Source: Staphylotrichum longicolle (lineage: Eukaryota > Ascomycota > Sordariomycetes > Sordariales > Chaetomiaceae). Taken from it: a stretch of DNA of 64,000 nt. Positions 10,464-23,302 of the stretch are shown here, in pieces. Location of the stretch: NCBI GenBank assembly GCA_019096155.1, contig JAHCVI010000003.1, positions 248,001 through 312,000 of the forward strand. Direction: 5' to 3'. The position numbers were made by a program, and so were the translations under genes. The notes beneath the pieces are model-generated. The model made no database searches, was not told where the DNA came from, and saw only the letters and a list, made by a program, of their open reading frames with translations. Position 1 is the stretch's first letter. Each line of letters opens with the position of its first letter.

Positions 10464-13408
10464 ATGGCGGATCAATTGAGGTATGACGGCCAGGTTGTTG
10501 TCGTCACCGGCGCGGGCGGCGGTCTCGGCAAGGCCTATGCCACATTCTTTGCCTCGCGCGGCGCCAGCGTCGTCGTGAACGACCTCGGGGGTTCGTTCAA
10601 GGGCGAGGGCAACGACAGCAAGGTGAGTTTGGGTCGGATCCTCGCGGGCTTGACTTGCGGCTAATTTCCCCAGGCTGCCGATGTCGTCGTCAACGAGATC
10701 AAGGCCGCTGGCGGCAAGGCCGTCGCCAACTACGACAGCGTTGAGGACGGCGACAAGATTATCGAGACGGCCATCAAGGCTTTCGGCCGCATCGACATCC
10801 TCATCAACAACGCCGGCATCCTGCGCGACATCAGCTTCAAGAACATGAAGGACCAGGACTGGGACCTCATCTTCAAGGTCCACGTCCGCGGCAGCTACAA
10901 GACGGCCCGCGCCGCCTGGCCTCACTTCCGCAAGCAAAAGTACGGCCGCGTCATCAACACGGCCTCGGCCGCCGGCCTGTTCGGCAACTTCGGCCAGGCC
11001 AACTACTCGGCTGCCAAGCTCGCCATGGTCGGCTTCACCGAGACCCTCGCCAAGGAGGGCGCCAAGTACAACATCATCTCCAACGTCATCGCCCCCGTCG
11101 CCGCCAGCCGCATGACCGAGACCATCATGCCCCCCGATGTCCTGGCCCTCATGAAGCCTGAGTGGGTCGTGCCCCTCGTCGCCGTCCTGGTGCACAAGAA
11201 CAACACTTCCGAGTCTGGCTCCATCTTCGAGGTTGGCGGTGGCCACATCGCCAAGCTCCGCTGGGAGCGCTCCAGCGGTCTGCTGTGCAAGTGCGACGAC
11301 AGCTACACCCCCAGCGCCGTCCTCAAGAAGTGGAACCAGGTGACCGACTTCTCCAAGCCCCAGTACCCCAGCGGCCCCAACGACTTCGTGAGCCTCCTCG
11401 AGGACTCGCTGAAGCTCGGCCCCAACGAGCAGGGTGAGAAGATCGACTTCACCGGCCGCGTTGCCCTGGTCACTGGCGGTGGTGCGGGTATCGGCCGCGC
11501 CTACTGCCTGGCCTTCGCCAAGGCTGGCGCCGCCGTGGTCGTCAACGACCTCGTCAACCCCGACGATGTCGTCAACGAGATTAAGAAGATGGGCGGCAAG
11601 GCTGTGGGCGCCAAGTACTCCGCCGAGGATGGCGATGCCGTCGTCAAGACTGCCATTGACGCCTTTGGCCGCATCGACATTGTCATCAACAACGCCGGCA
11701 TCCTCAGGGACAAGGCCTTCACCAACATGGACGACAACCTCTGGGACCCCGTCATGAACGTGCACGCCCGCGGCACCTACAAGGTCACCAAGGCCGCCTG
11801 GCCCTACTTCCTCAAGCAGAAGTACGGCCGCGTCGTCAACACCACCTCGACCAGCGGTATCTATGGCAACTTTGGCCAGGCCAACTACGCTGCGGCCGTA
11901 AGTCAACCTAACCCTTGAAGACGAGGAGCTTTTACTGACTTGGGACAGAAATGCGCCATTCTCGGCTTCTCTCGCGCTCTTGCCCTCGAGGGTGCCAAGT
12001 ACAACATCTACGTCAACACCATCGCCCCCAACGCGGGCACGGCCATGACCAAGACCATCCTGCCCGAGGAGCTGGTCCAGGCTTTCAAGCCCGAGTACAT
12101 TGCCCCCGTGGTGCTCGCTCTCTGCAGCGACAAGGTGCCCAACCCCACCGGCGGCCTGTACGAGGTCGGCAGCGGCTGGGTTGGCCAGACCAGGTGGCAG
12201 CGCACCGGCGGCCACGGCTTCCCCGTCGACGTGCCCCTCACTCCCGAGGACGTCGTCAAGAACTGGGAGCGCATCGTCACGTTCGACGGCCGCGCCGACC
12301 ACCCGGAGAAGACGCAGGACAGCATTGGCAAGATCATGGCCAACGCCGAGAACAAGAGCGGCGCGGGCAAGGTATGAGCCACTTTTTATCGAAAGAACCA
12401 GCCTTCCAATTTCTGTACCATAGTATTATGATATATCCCAATGTAGAATTCATGATGTGTTAACGCCTATGTGTCGGCAGAGTGCCGGTAACCAGTATCT
12501 CGACGCCATCCAGCAGGCGCTCAAGGCCGAGGGCAAGGGCACCGAGTTCAAGTACACGGAGCGCGACGTGATGTTGTACAACCTCGGTGTCGGCGCCAAG
12601 CGGACCGATCTGCGCTACGTCTTGTAAGATTTTTGTTTCCTTGGAATCCATCTCCCAGTAGGCGACTGACCGCGAGTGCAGCGAGGGCAACGACGATTTC
12701 CAGGTGATCCCGACTTTTGGCGTGATCCCGCCCTTTGACGCCGAGACCCCCTACAACCTCGACGACCTCGTCCCCAACTTCTCCCCCATGATGCTCCTCC
12801 ACGGCGAGCAGTACCTCGAGATCAAGAAGTACCCCATCCCCACGTCGGGCCGCCTCGTCTCCAAGGCCAAACTGCTCGAGGTCGTCGACAAGGGCAATGC
12901 CGCCATTGTCAAGTCGGGCGTGACCACGGTCAACGCCGAGACTGGCGAGGAGCTCTTCTACAACGAGATGACCGTCTTCCTGCGCGGCTGCGGCGGCTTC
13001 GGCGGGCAAAAGAAGCCCGCCGACCGCGGCGCCAGCACCGCCGCCAACAAGCCCCCCGCCCGCGCCCCCGACGTCGTCGTCGAGGAGAAGACCACCGAGG
13101 AGCAGGCCGCCGTGTACCGCCTGAGTGGCGACTACAACCCGCTGCACATCGACCCGGCGTTTGCCAAGATGGGTGGCTTCAAGGTGCCCATCCTGCACGG
13201 CCTGTGCTTCTTTGGCATCGCCGGCAAGGCCGTGTACGAAAAGTTTGGCGCCTTCAAGAACGTCAAGGTCCGCTTCGCGGGCACCGTCAACCCGGGCCAG
13301 ACGCTCGTGACCGAGATGTGGAAGGAGGGCGGCAAGGTCATCTTCCAGACCAAGGTCAAGGAGACGGGCAAGCTGGCGATTGGCGGCGCCGCGGCCGAGC
13401 TTGCTTAG
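10464..13408 (+). CDS. FOX2: Peroxisomal multifunctional beta-oxidation protein Fox2
   Basis: Five exons (10464-10622, 10674-11897, 11949-12371, 12481-12623, 12682-13408) encode 891 aa, matching fungal Fox2. Two short-chain dehydrogenase domains come first: the TGAGGGLG cofactor loop near residue 15, then a second copy with TGGGAGIG near 335. Each carries the NNAG segment and the catalytic YxxxK (NYSAAK, with NYAAAK in the second formed across a splice junction). A MaoC/hot-dog hydratase 2 domain follows in the last ~270 residues, with YRLSGDYNPLHIDP and HGLCFFGIAGKA. It carries out the hydration and D-3-hydroxyacyl-CoA dehydrogenation steps of peroxisomal beta-oxidation. The C-terminus reads AELA, not an SKL-type PTS1. 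A CCTCGG motif lies about 200 bp upstream. Confidence 0.97.
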
Positions 13409-13973
13409 GGGGCTGAAGGGAAGAGCAGCGGCGGCCGCGGCATTGTCGCCGGCGGCGGCGGTGGTAGTGGTGTGGGAGGATTGGTGATGGTGCCCCAACC
13501 CAAGCCCCAGCCCCAGCCCGAGCCCGAGTTGGTGAGGAGTGTTGTGGGCAAGGCCGCGAGGAAAGTGGTTTTGGGCTGGGGTGAGGAGGGCCCGGAAAAG
13601 CGAGAGATGGAATTGCTGCGGGCGCTGGTCTGGGCGGTGGTGTATTCGTATTTTTATTCGGGAGGTCTTGAGCTGGGCGAGTAACTGCAGTTGGGTTGGG
13701 TTTCGGATTGTATGATTAGCGTTGGTTTTTGGGTGGGGTTGGCAGCTTTCCAGACTGTCAGAATCATGAGTTGAGTTTTGGTTCTTGCTTGCTCTAAGGG
13801 GAACTCTGTTGTGTCCGTGGGTAACTACCTACCTATCCGCTCTAAGGTGCCGACGGCTTTCCTCCTCTTCTTAGGGACTGGAGCAGAGACCGTCCAACAT
13901 CCCATCGCCGGTTCTGTTTGAATGGTTTGAACAAGTCATGTGGTTCGAATTGGGTATCATGATATCTTCTGTC

Positions 13974-14006
<33 letters not shown>

Positions 14007-14644
14007 AAAGCCCCAAGTCTCTGTCCCTGCCTTGTTCCCCAACCGACCTTGTCCATAACAAAACATTAGGCGTTTCACAAGATGATGTCTCGGTACCGTA
14101 GGTATTGGGGAGGAGGTCGGAACTCCCTCCGACTCGGCGCAATGTCCGCCATCCTACGCACCCACCCCAGCGTATCCATCCATCCATCCTCCCACCCATA
14201 CATCCAGCCGTCCATCCCAAAAACGCCAACCGGTCGTGAAAAGACCTCCTAGAGCGGTATTAAAAAGCCCAAAAGGCTATTCGTGCTCTCCATATGAAGA
14301 AGACATTTCGTCTCTTCAGTCATGCATCCCAACCGCCGGTCCGCCCATCCCAATAACGGCAGCCACATCAGCGGGGGGAGAAAAAAAGAAAGAGAAGAAT
14401 GACCAATCCGTATCCCCAATATCCAAAAACCCCTCCCAGATGCCAGTTGCCGAATGCCAAATGCGATGCCCGCCCGTTCGCCCGCCCCGCTGCCATTTCA
14501 TAGCATATCATGTCAACCCACTTGCCTTTGCATTCGGGTCTGCATTTGCGCAATGCCATATGATGCACTGCAATGCGATGCAATCCCTCCTTAAAAAAAA
14601 AAAAAAAAAAAACCGACAATTCTACACTGCCCACCGCCGCGGCA
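13409..14644. other. Convergent intergenic region, fox2 / SYLF gene
   Basis: 1.24 kb between two stop codons with no gene. It holds a CT dinucleotide repeat at 13973-14006, CCAT repeats near 14175-14190 and a run of about 20 A at 14593-14612. The fox2 frame stays open for 92 codons beyond its TAG, to 13684, without recognisable similarity. Confidence 0.5.
13973..14006. repeat. CT dinucleotide microsatellite
   Basis: 34 bp of almost pure (CT)n with one TTT interruption, in the 3' region after fox2. Confidence 0.9.
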
Positions 14645-17159
14645 TCAACGATCCTCACACCAACCGCCTTCCCGCCCTTCCCCCCCGAGATGCTGCCCAC
14701 GCTCGTGCGGGTGCTCGTGCTCGTGCTCCGACGCCGTGTCGAACTCGGTCTCGGCTGTCTGCGGGGTGGTCGGCTCGCGGTCCGAGTCGTCGTCCTCGGC
14801 GGACGAGACGGTCTGCGGGTGCGGGCGGCGCTGATGGGTGGGGGATGTAGGGGAGAGCGGGGAGACGGGCGATGGTGAGGCCGCCGGGGACGCAGGGGGG
14901 ACGATGGGAGAGGTGGAGGAGTCGGGGGAGGCGGGGAAGAGGAGGGTGAGGCAGGGGGAGGAGAGGGCGGTTTGGGTGTCGTTTTCGTTTTCGTGGGTGT
15001 TGGAGTTGGTGTTGATGTTGGCTGTGGCGTCTTGGCTGGGGGCTGGGACTGTGGTTTCGTTGGTGGCGGCCACGGCGGTGCAGACTGAGGATGAGTTCTT
15101 GGTGTGGCGGGGGCTGGCAGGCCTCTGCATGAGTGAGCTATCGTTGTCCTCATTTTCGGGCTTGGCCGCGATCTCATCGATCGAGGCTCCCTCCCCAGCG
15201 GGCGAGGCGTCATCGGCGCGCGAGGCGACCGAGAGGAACGAGTCCCTGACGGGGCTCCTCAGCGACGACACGTCGCCGTACTCGCTCTTGCTTCCACGGG
15301 ATGCGCGCGCGGGGCTCCGCATGGGGAGCGGCGGCGGGATCCGCTTGGGGATGGTCACGATGGCGCCCTTGGCCTGGATCACCTGCGCGACCTGCGGGCG
15401 CTGGATGGAGCTCCGCGATGGTTGGGCCGAGGCCGTGGCGACTTCGCAGATGATGGGCTCTTCGTCTTCGGACTCGGACTCGTCGTCTTCGTCGTCGGCA
15501 TCCTCGTCGCGCTCGTCGGCATCCTCGGGGGCGAGGCTCTCGTCTGCCGCGTCGGGTCCAGCGGCCTGGTCTACTGTTTTTGGCCTTTCCTGCGGTGCTG
15601 CAGCCTCGGCAACGGACCCCTTGGTCTCGAGAAGGGCCGGTTCCGGCGCTGGCGCGATGGATCTCCGCCTGAGCCGCTCAATGATGCTCAGGTCTACCTG
15701 TGTGTAATCGACCTCGTCGGGCTCCACAACGGTGGGCAGCCTCTCGACGCTGTCCTTCCCATCGTCGCTGTTGGCGCGGCTGTACGCGGTGCCGGCGGTG
15801 CTCGCGACATCCGTCTGCGTATAGGCGTCCGTCATGGCGGTCGCTTGTGTTCGTGCCGACATGCAGCTGCCCCGATTGCTTCTCGAAACAAACGTGTCGA
15901 GGCTCTGGCGGCTGAACCGCCCGAAGACGGGGCTCATCGGATTCGGGTTGAACTCGAACTGGCTGCTTGCCGGGCGGAGCTTGGTGCCGGCCTCCCGGAT
16001 CTCAATGCCCGCCATTTCCAGGCCGATGATGCCAAACGGGTCGGGGTCGTCGGCGTCCGGGACGCCAAAGGCCTGCTTGGTGGGCGACATGATGGCCTCG
16101 GTGGGGGTCTCGATGTCGGCATCGCCGGGCGCCGGCTGTTGGGCCAGCCAGTCCAGGAGCGCCTTGTCGTAGTCGGAGCGGCCCTCGGCAGCCTTGATGA
16201 CCTCGAACAGGGGCCGCATCTCGGGGACCTCTTTGGGGATGTTGCCGGCGAGGATGTCGAGGATGGTGACGCCCGGGCAGTAAAACTTTTCGTTCTCGTT
16301 CGCGCGCTCCGTGACCAGCGACCCGTCGAGCTGCACGGCCTGGTGCTTTCCCCTGGCCTTGACGTATGTCAAGACGGTCTCGCTGATGTCCTTCCATTTT
16401 ATTTCTGGCTCTGGCGACCCGGCAGCAAAGAGCGGCCCCACGGTCAGGCTGACGTCGGCGCCGAGTACTAACCTCGGGCGGGTGAAGAGCTCGAGGGTGT
16501 GTACGCTGTTGATGACCAAGACGCAGTCGTAGATGTCGACGCCCATGACAAAGGCCAGCTCGGCCGTGTGGAGGATGATGGCGGACGGCGGCGACCATGT
16601 CCCGTCGGCCTTGCGGGCTGTGATCAGGCCGGCGCCGCCCGAGCCCGACATCCACAGGCCGGAGCGCACGCACGAGAAGACGGCCAGGCCGACTGCATTC
16701 TGAATGATTCGTGGGGGGATCTTTTTTGTGACGAGGGTCGGTGTCGAAGGTGTTTCTGTCTCGTTCGATGTGTCCGGTGTGGGCTGCTCGGATTCTTGAG
16801 AGAGGAAGCCGTCGACTGTCTCTCGGTTAGTTCGTGTCCAAGACTGGGGGTCGGGAAGCAGGGAAGCACGCACAGCAGAACGACTTGATGACCCTGGCGG
16901 CCTTGTCGCACTCCTTGTCGAGGGAGGTCGGCCAGTACGTCTCTCGGCCGTAGCGGGCGGGTGCCGGGGCGGGGGCCGAGGTGCTGTTGCGGCCGGCGGC
17001 CCATCCAAAGACCTTGTCGAGGGCGCCGGGGGTCTTCTTGGGCGGCGTGGGGCTGCTGATGACGGGCACAGCAGCGGAGGAGCCGGCGGAGGAGCCAGCG
17101 GAGGAGGTGCTCTGTCTCGACCGGTCCCACGAGGGGAGCAGCGCCGAGACGCGATACAT
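14645..17159 (-). CDS. SYLF (Ysc84/SH3YL1-type) lipid-binding protein with long disordered tail
   Basis: Two exons on the minus strand (16874-17159, 14645-16815; intron 58 nt, GTGCGT donor) give 818 aa. The splice joins KSFC to FDGFLSQES. The SYLF domain spans roughly residues 75-310: KKIPPRIIQNAVGLAVF, SGSGGAGLITARKADG, WSPPSAIILHTAEL, GADVSLTVGPL and EEKFY-like NEKFYCPG segments. SYLF proteins bind phosphoinositide membranes; yeast Ysc84/Lsb3 also bind actin and act in endocytosis. The remaining ~500 residues are Ser/Pro/acidic and look disordered, and no SH3 domain follows, unlike Ysc84. That architecture resembles other fungal SYLF-only proteins. The start MYRVSALLPSW is the first in-frame ATG before the splice. 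Confidence 0.9.
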
Positions 17160-19825
17160 GGCGATGCGACGCCCACTTGGCGAGTCGACTGCTGCCCGTC
17201 GCCGCGAGAGCAGTGGGTTGTGTGCTCTTTGTTGGTGAGGGGATTCCGACTCGGAATGGGGGAACCTAGGGTAATTCAAGCCGATGGGTGCCCGGCCGTC
17301 GACGTTTTCAATCAGGCCCTGGACGGGCCCTGGCGCCCTGAAATGGTGGGCGGGAGTGACGTGGGCAGCGCCGGCGATCCCGCTAAAACGACCACTCTGA
17401 TCAGGCCCAGCCCAACCAAAAAGCAAGCCCAGAACCAGCCCGACAGGGATGCGTGGTGCAGCGCACTGCGGCTGGCCCGAGCGCCGTTAGTTCTTTGCGC
17501 AGCCCTTTTCGGGTCCTGCACGGCGCGCACGGCAATGCAACGCTCGTCGCCCGTGTGGAGGTGTGCAGCGGCCGCCGGTGCCTGACAGCGATCGATTGCG
17601 CAAAATTTGGCATTTAATCTGCGAACGGCTGCAACGAGGGGCCCAGGGTCGCGGGCAACGACATGGACCATGAGGCGATCTCGGCGAGGTCAAGCCCGGT
17701 CCACGCGATCACGCCGATCTCTGGCACGCCACTTGTTCTTGAGACCCGAGCTTGCGCCGCTCTGAGGTGCGCTAACCAGAGGCCGACAAAGGCGATGAGG
17801 GGAAACAGGTAGACCAGGAACGGGTTGTGGTGGGAGGGGGAAAGAGCTCAGCGGATCCTCCAGCGAATGCAGGTCAGAAAAACGAAAGGTACCATTTTGA
17901 ATTTCAAATTACGCCAAGACATACAGGGCGCTTTGTCGTTGGAGAACTTGGGCCCCCTCTCGATCTGCTGTGCCGTTTGGACGGCGAGGCGGGGACCCCA
18001 TCCACTACACCGAACCCGCATGTGTCGGGGCTGTTTGTGCAGTTTTCCTCACTTCATGTCGTCATGTGCTTGTTTCCTTCCTCCACTGGTTCTCGGGCCC
18101 AAAATTGCAGATGGTCCTTCCTCCACAACACAGCTTGATTCAACCAGAACACCAAACCTGATCAGCCCAGATGATGACTGAATCCATGTCGCTGGCAGGT
18201 TTTTCGTGTCACACGTGTACCTGTTGCTTTCTCTGGACCTCCCGCAGCACGACTCGGAGTTTTGTTAGTTTCCGGGGTGCAACAGGCAAAGAAATGAAGC
18301 CAACGTGAACGGTCGCTGCTGTTGTTCACGACATTGCGCGGGTCTCGTGTCTCGGGCGGGAGCATAATCCTGGTGCCAACCGCACCTCACACGCAGACTG
18401 CACCGCAAGGGAGACTCGAAAAAAGGCTGCACCCGCGCACGCCACAGCAACACCCGCGTTGACGTGCCCTCTCGCGCTTCGCGAAGGGGGGCCGATCTGG
18501 CCGATCTGCCATCGGGCTGATCGCCCTTTTTTCTCATTTCCAATGCAGGAACCCCAGAACGAAAGCACCAAAAATTTCCGAGATGCCACGATACGATGCT
18601 CTTGCCCCTTTGTGGAGACGGAACCCAGGCGCGACGATAACAAAGACTTAAAAACAGCATCTCGAGCCGTCCAGAGCTCCTCCGTGTCACCTAGGTGCTC
18701 AAAAGCTATCATTGTGCGACTCCATCGCCCAACAGCCGCTTGTTCTTCCCCTTGCAAGAACTCGAGGTCGAGCGCCATATCACCCAATTATCTGCCAACG
18801 CACCCCGCCTCCACCCACTTTCCGAGTTGCTTGCCTCTCTTGCTTACCTGCGTTCTGACCTGCGGCCAGTTCTGATGGCCCATGCAGTCAGTCAGTCAGC
18901 CCACGATCTATCACCCGAGGGACGAGGTCATCAAACCCCGCTGCGTCGACGTTGCCGTGGGAGAAAGCTAGGCATGCAGCAGCACTTTGCACCTCATCAT
19001 CTGCACCTCGTGCGGAGAGGATGACACCTCACCGAAGAGACCCTCGTCCTCAACAAGTTCGGTGAAAGCAACAGCTCATTCCCCGAGACGGCACTCTCTC
19101 TCCCCCGCATGATCCAATCATGTCCTTCCGTTCACAGGGGCCACGAGGTAACACTCAGTCCCCAACTACCGACATCTCACGTCGTAAATTCAGGCAAACG
19201 AGCACTCTACCCGGCCTTAGCCTCAAGGCAGATGCAGTGTTGACGTGAGGGCAGCCAGGCGGACAAGGCGGGACTTGGGTTGCTCAGTGGCTCGGGCGGT
19301 TGTGCTCTGCGACAAGGCTCAGAAAAACCCCCCATTGCGTAGACTTGGGTTGATCCAAATCGGCCGAGTCGGCGTTGTCTAGGCGGACTCGAAGTTGGGT
19401 AACATCAACCGGGAGACACCAAGACACAGTTGAGCCATCCGCCCGCTGTGACACGAGTCAACAAACCCTCCGCGGCATTGACTCTCCTGTGTAGGGAAGT
19501 CTGTAGCTAACGTTATCCCTTTCCCTTCAAGGCACAAAGCACAAGCACTCCAAGAATCAGTGACTGAAGGCATCCGAGAGCAGCAGAGAGCTGGGAGAGC
19601 AAGATGGTTTCATCTACCGACAATTGCTTGCATTCTGTTCTAATGTTTGGCGCCGTCCACCCAGTTCCGTTTTAACCCCCATAATAAACCCCCCGCCAGT
19701 CTAATGCGTTGCTGCGCCGACCAAAAGGCGTAAAAACCGCTTCGTGACAAGTCGTGATATCTACATTGGCGTTTTGTTGCTGTTGTCTTTTTTTGAGGAG
19801 CATCTCAAAAAAGATTAAGTCGTGT
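17160..19825. other. Gene-poor interval, 2.7 kb
   Basis: Between the SYLF gene start and the F-box gene stop. Short open frames, for example around 17827-18138 (+), have no recognisable domain or codon bias and are not called. No RNA gene or mobile element is visible. The SYLF gene promoter must be at the left end. Confidence 0.45.
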
Positions 19826-21235
19826 TCATGTCTCGTGAAAACCACCCCCGCCGCCGCCGCCGCCGCCGCCGTTGGTGTTGGCGTTGGCATGCACGCCGCC
19901 CACGGTGCCCTTCCCCAGCCTCGGATACTCCCCGCCCTCCACCAAGAACCGCTCCAACCCCAGACAATCCACCGTCTTGACGCACGCCGTCGCCGCCGCC
20001 GCCGCCGCCTGGCCACCCCTCCCCTTCCCCGCGCCGCTCGCAACAGGCACCCACGCGTCGTCGCTCACGGCGCGGAACACGTACACCTCGCGCGAGCTCG
20101 CGCGGAAGTCGCCCGCCTCGACGTCCCCCTCCATGTGGAAGCGCCGCAGCCGCGGCATGCGGCCGCGCAGGCCGTGCAGCAAGCCGCGGAACGAGCCCTC
20201 GTGCAGGTGCACGCCGCCGGCGCTCCACTCGCCGGGCTTCGCGAGCCCGCGCCCGCCGAGGCGCAGCCGCTCGAGCGTGGCCGCGTGCCGGAGGAGGAAG
20301 GCGCGCAGGTCCTCCTCGCCGCAGCTGACGCCCTCGAGCTTGAGGTCGGTGAGCCGGGCGTAGGCGACGTCCTCGCCGCAGAAGAGCGCCTGGAAGGAGA
20401 GGGCGAACTTCTCGGCCGGTGCGTGGTACGCGTGGAAGGCGAGGGACAGGTGGGTGAGGCTGGCGGCGGCGTAGCGCAGGACGTGGCCGAGGCCGTTGAC
20501 GGCGCGGAAGCGGGCCGAGGGGAGGAGGTGGGCGGGCACGTCGAGGGCGAGGTCGAGGCGGGTCAGCGAGGCGAAGGAGCGGGCGCAGCAGTCGAACCAG
20601 TGGCGGCGGTCGTCGGGCAGCCGGAAGATCTCCAGCGGGAGCTGGTCGATGGAGAGCGAGGCGAGCCGGGTGTGGCGGGTCGCGGCCACGATGGCGTTGA
20701 GGTTCTTGCAGGTCTGGATGCGGTCGCGCTTGCGGCAGGTGCGCAGCTGGAAGACCTCCCGAAGGAGCGGGATGTCGTAGGGGCACTTTGTGAGGGTGAT
20801 CTCGACGTGTTTGAGGTTGGGGAGGTGCCGGAAGGCTTCTTCGACCGTGGCGGCGCGGGAATGCAAGGGCGGCAGTTTCCGGGCGGCGGCCTCGAGCTCG
20901 TAGTAGCGGGCCCAGGCGTCCTGGAGGAGCGCGCTGCGGTCCTCGGGGTCCTGTAGCCAGTGCTGAAAGAAGGTGGTGTGGCGGGCGTTGTACTCGTCGA
21001 CCCTGGAGAAGTTGAGGGTCAGGGAGCGGATGCTGCCGCGGAGGCGGTCATGGCCGGCGATGGAGCGCAGCCGCGAGATGTCGTCTCGCCACTCGACAAC
21101 AGTGAGATGCGGGTCGAGGAGGAACTCGTAGCCCACGTCGGCGTATCTGCCCGAGGCCCGCCGGAGGGCCCTCACCGAGGGGGCATCGCAGTATTGGAAG
21201 ACGAGTCTGACCAGCTCGACGGGGAGGAAGTCCAT
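19826..21235 (-). CDS. F-box domain protein
   Basis: Intronless, 469 aa. The first ~45 residues (MDFLPVELVRLVFQYCD, then SVRALRRASGRYADVG) are a clear F-box of the kind that binds Skp1 in SCF ubiquitin ligases. The remainder has leucine-spaced segments such as LTRLDLALDVP, LTHLSLAFHAY and LTDLKLEGVSC that suggest degenerate leucine-rich repeats for substrate binding. The C-terminus ends in a ten-glycine run encoded by a CCG trinucleotide repeat at about 19847-19871, so its length may vary between strains. Substrate unknown. Confidence 0.85.
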   Translation of the reverse strand: MDFLPVELVRLVFQYCDAPSVRALRRASGRYADVGYEFLLDPHLTVVEWRDDISRLRSIAGHDRLRGSIRSLTLNFSRVDEYNARHTTFFQHWLQDPEDRSALLQDAWARYYELEAAARKLPPLHSRAATVEEAFRHLPNLKHVEITLTKCPYDIPLLREVFQLRTCRKRDRIQTCKNLNAIVAATRHTRLASLSIDQLPLEIFRLPDDRRHWFDCCARSFASLTRLDLALDVPAHLLPSARFRAVNGLGHVLRYAAASLTHLSLAFHAYHAPAEKFALSFQALFCGEDVAYARLTDLKLEGVSCGEEDLRAFLLRHAATLERLRLGGRGLAKPGEWSAGGVHLHEGSFRGLLHGLRGRMPRLRRFHMEGDVEAGDFRASSREVYVFRAVSDDAWVPVASGAGKGRGGQAAAAAATACVKTVDCLGLERFLVEGGEYPRLGKGTVGGVHANANTNGGGGGGGGGGFHET

Positions 21236-23302
21236 GCTGGGACGACGAGGACCACCGACAAGACCCAGAAACGACCAGCTGGGCCCATCGGTTCTTTTAC
21301 AAAAAAAACAAAGGGAGACGGCAAGAGGGAAAAGGTGTGGAATATGTCATCCGACGATGGGACGAGAGCCCGACTTATACACCGCCAAGCAGAGCTTGCG
21401 TCTGACAGAGGTTGTAGGCTGGAGCCAATCACCAGCCGGCCCCCAACGTCCAGCGTCAGCGTTCCGTCGAGAATATATGCGGGACCTGATCAGCGAGCAC
21501 TGAGCAGGGCATGCTGGGAAAAGCCCCCGCTGCCCCTTGCACTAGTCTGTCCGCTGGAACGTTTGGCACGTTGGCACGTTGGCATGTTGGCACGTTGGGC
21601 GGGATCGGAAAGCAAGCGACAGACAGAGAAGCGACTCCGACACCGAAAGTTTGGGGGCAAGAAGTCGGTGAGCTCGAGACAGGGCAGGGGTGCAGACCAC
21701 GACACACGCTGTTGCTGGGTTCGCCAGGGCTAGGCGTGCCGGAGAAACAGGGGAGCGGGTGCATTAGCGGCCAGTTGCAGGGCGCCGCCGCTCGAACACA
21801 TCTGCAAGCCACGACAGGGCCGCATGGAATTGCTGGGTCCGGGTGGACTGCCAGAGACCGAGAGACCCTCTGCGGACCGCTGGGTCCCGAAAGAGCGGAC
21901 AGGCGGTGGGCGGTGAGCGAGAACGGCTCCGCCTTCTGTGCTCCTGTGTGACGGTGAAAGGAGGTGTGACCGGATGTGATGAACCTGCGAGTTCGGCCTA
22001 TTTTTGTGATCATCACGATTTCTTCGCTGTACCTGGCAGCCCGGCTCCCCCGGCAGCACGTGAGGCGGCGTTGATGTGGGTTAAGACCTCCATCACCGCC
22101 GCCAGATCGTATGTCGATCTGGGTTCGAACGGTGGCTTCGAGAGACGGGACGCCTGGCTCGTGTCAGCAGCGACCCTCAATCCGCTGACGAGACCTCTCT
22201 GCAATGCTCCCAGTCTGCCAGCATTCATCAGCCGACCAGGAATGACATTCTGTGCTTGTCAGTCAAGCCAAGTACAGATCATCGGCCGTAGAGAGCTGTT
22301 GTCATTTCTAATGGGCTGCCGAGAGCATGCCAGACCTCAAATGGCGGGGATGAGGATGAAAAATCCCAAAAGGCGGGCACCGCACCCGGCAGGCTGGCAG
22401 GCCCGCATCGAGACGGATCCTTCGACGCAACCCATTCTTTGTTTGCCAAGAGGCAGGTCAAGCCAACTCTGGAAGGCTGCTCGTGACCTGCCCTTTGTTG
22501 CGTTTCCTCCTGCAAGACCGCGATAAATCAACATCATTCTTGTTTCTCTCTCCTTCTCCTCTTGAATCTCTGAGATTTGGAAAGAGGAATGCAGATGCCC
22601 AGATCCCGATTTGGGTGGACAGTCGTTTTTGGCTCAGAGGGTGCCGGTGCAGGGTGGCTCCATCGTCCCGCAGCTCACCGCTGACACCAGCGTCCGGACA
22701 GCTTTCCCATTGGCACCATTTCCAGACACTTGCGCTGGCAGGTGAGATGTGATTCAGGCTCGTATCAGACAAACGCCTGATTCCGCGCCTCGGATCCAAA
22801 TGGCAATACCGCTTTCATCTGATGTGCAGAATTTCAAGTCTAGTAAAATACTGGCGGTGGGAAGAAAGCTTAAAAGTCACCTCAAGAGTTCAAGAGCTGG
22901 AGATGATGGAGGGCAGAAAATGGAATGTTTGCAGAAACTTCTTCCACTCTTCGCTTGCCGGGTGGGTGGTAGCCTAGGTGGGGTCGTGCCCCGCAGACCC
23001 GCTTGACCCATCTCGACCCACCGGAGCATGGCGTCCAGTGGGATCAGGGGCGCACGGACTTGGAAATTCCATTGTCAAAGGCAGCTGCCACTGGAGAGAC
23101 AGAGACAGCCAGGAAACTGCCAGGCTTCAGCTGACACTGCCATACGAACCACATCGCCCATCAGCTGTTGAGGCGTGCCCAACAAAAAAAAACAGGCCAC
23201 GCCCGTCACCATGTCATGAACAGAGCCGCCAAAAGGACACATCGGTAGTCCGCCCAGAGCCAGTGCTCCCAGTATGGTATTATTGGATTTCGCGACACCT
23301 GG
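21236..23302. other. Divergent intergenic region, F-box gene / RBR gene
   Basis: 2.07 kb with no supported gene. It contains an 8-bp tandem repeat at 21561-21600. Promoters of both flanking genes must lie here. Confidence 0.45.
21561..21600. repeat. 8-bp tandem repeat (GTTGGCAC), about 4.5 copies
   Basis: Copies of GTTGGCAC with single-base variants, about 325 bp upstream of the F-box gene start. Confidence 0.8.

Noticed and set aside
10395..12302. 635-codon open frame antisense to fox2
   Set aside because: It mirrors the fox2 coding strand and its introns; strong C/G at third positions removes stops from the antisense frame. It has no domains.
12548..13498. 316-codon minus-strand frame over the fox2 3' end
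   Set aside because: Antisense shadow of the hydratase domain; no start context or family match.
17827..18138. 103-codon open frame (+) in the SYLF/F-box gap
   Set aside because: No domain, poor codon bias, overlapping open frames in other registers, and no leader or splice context.
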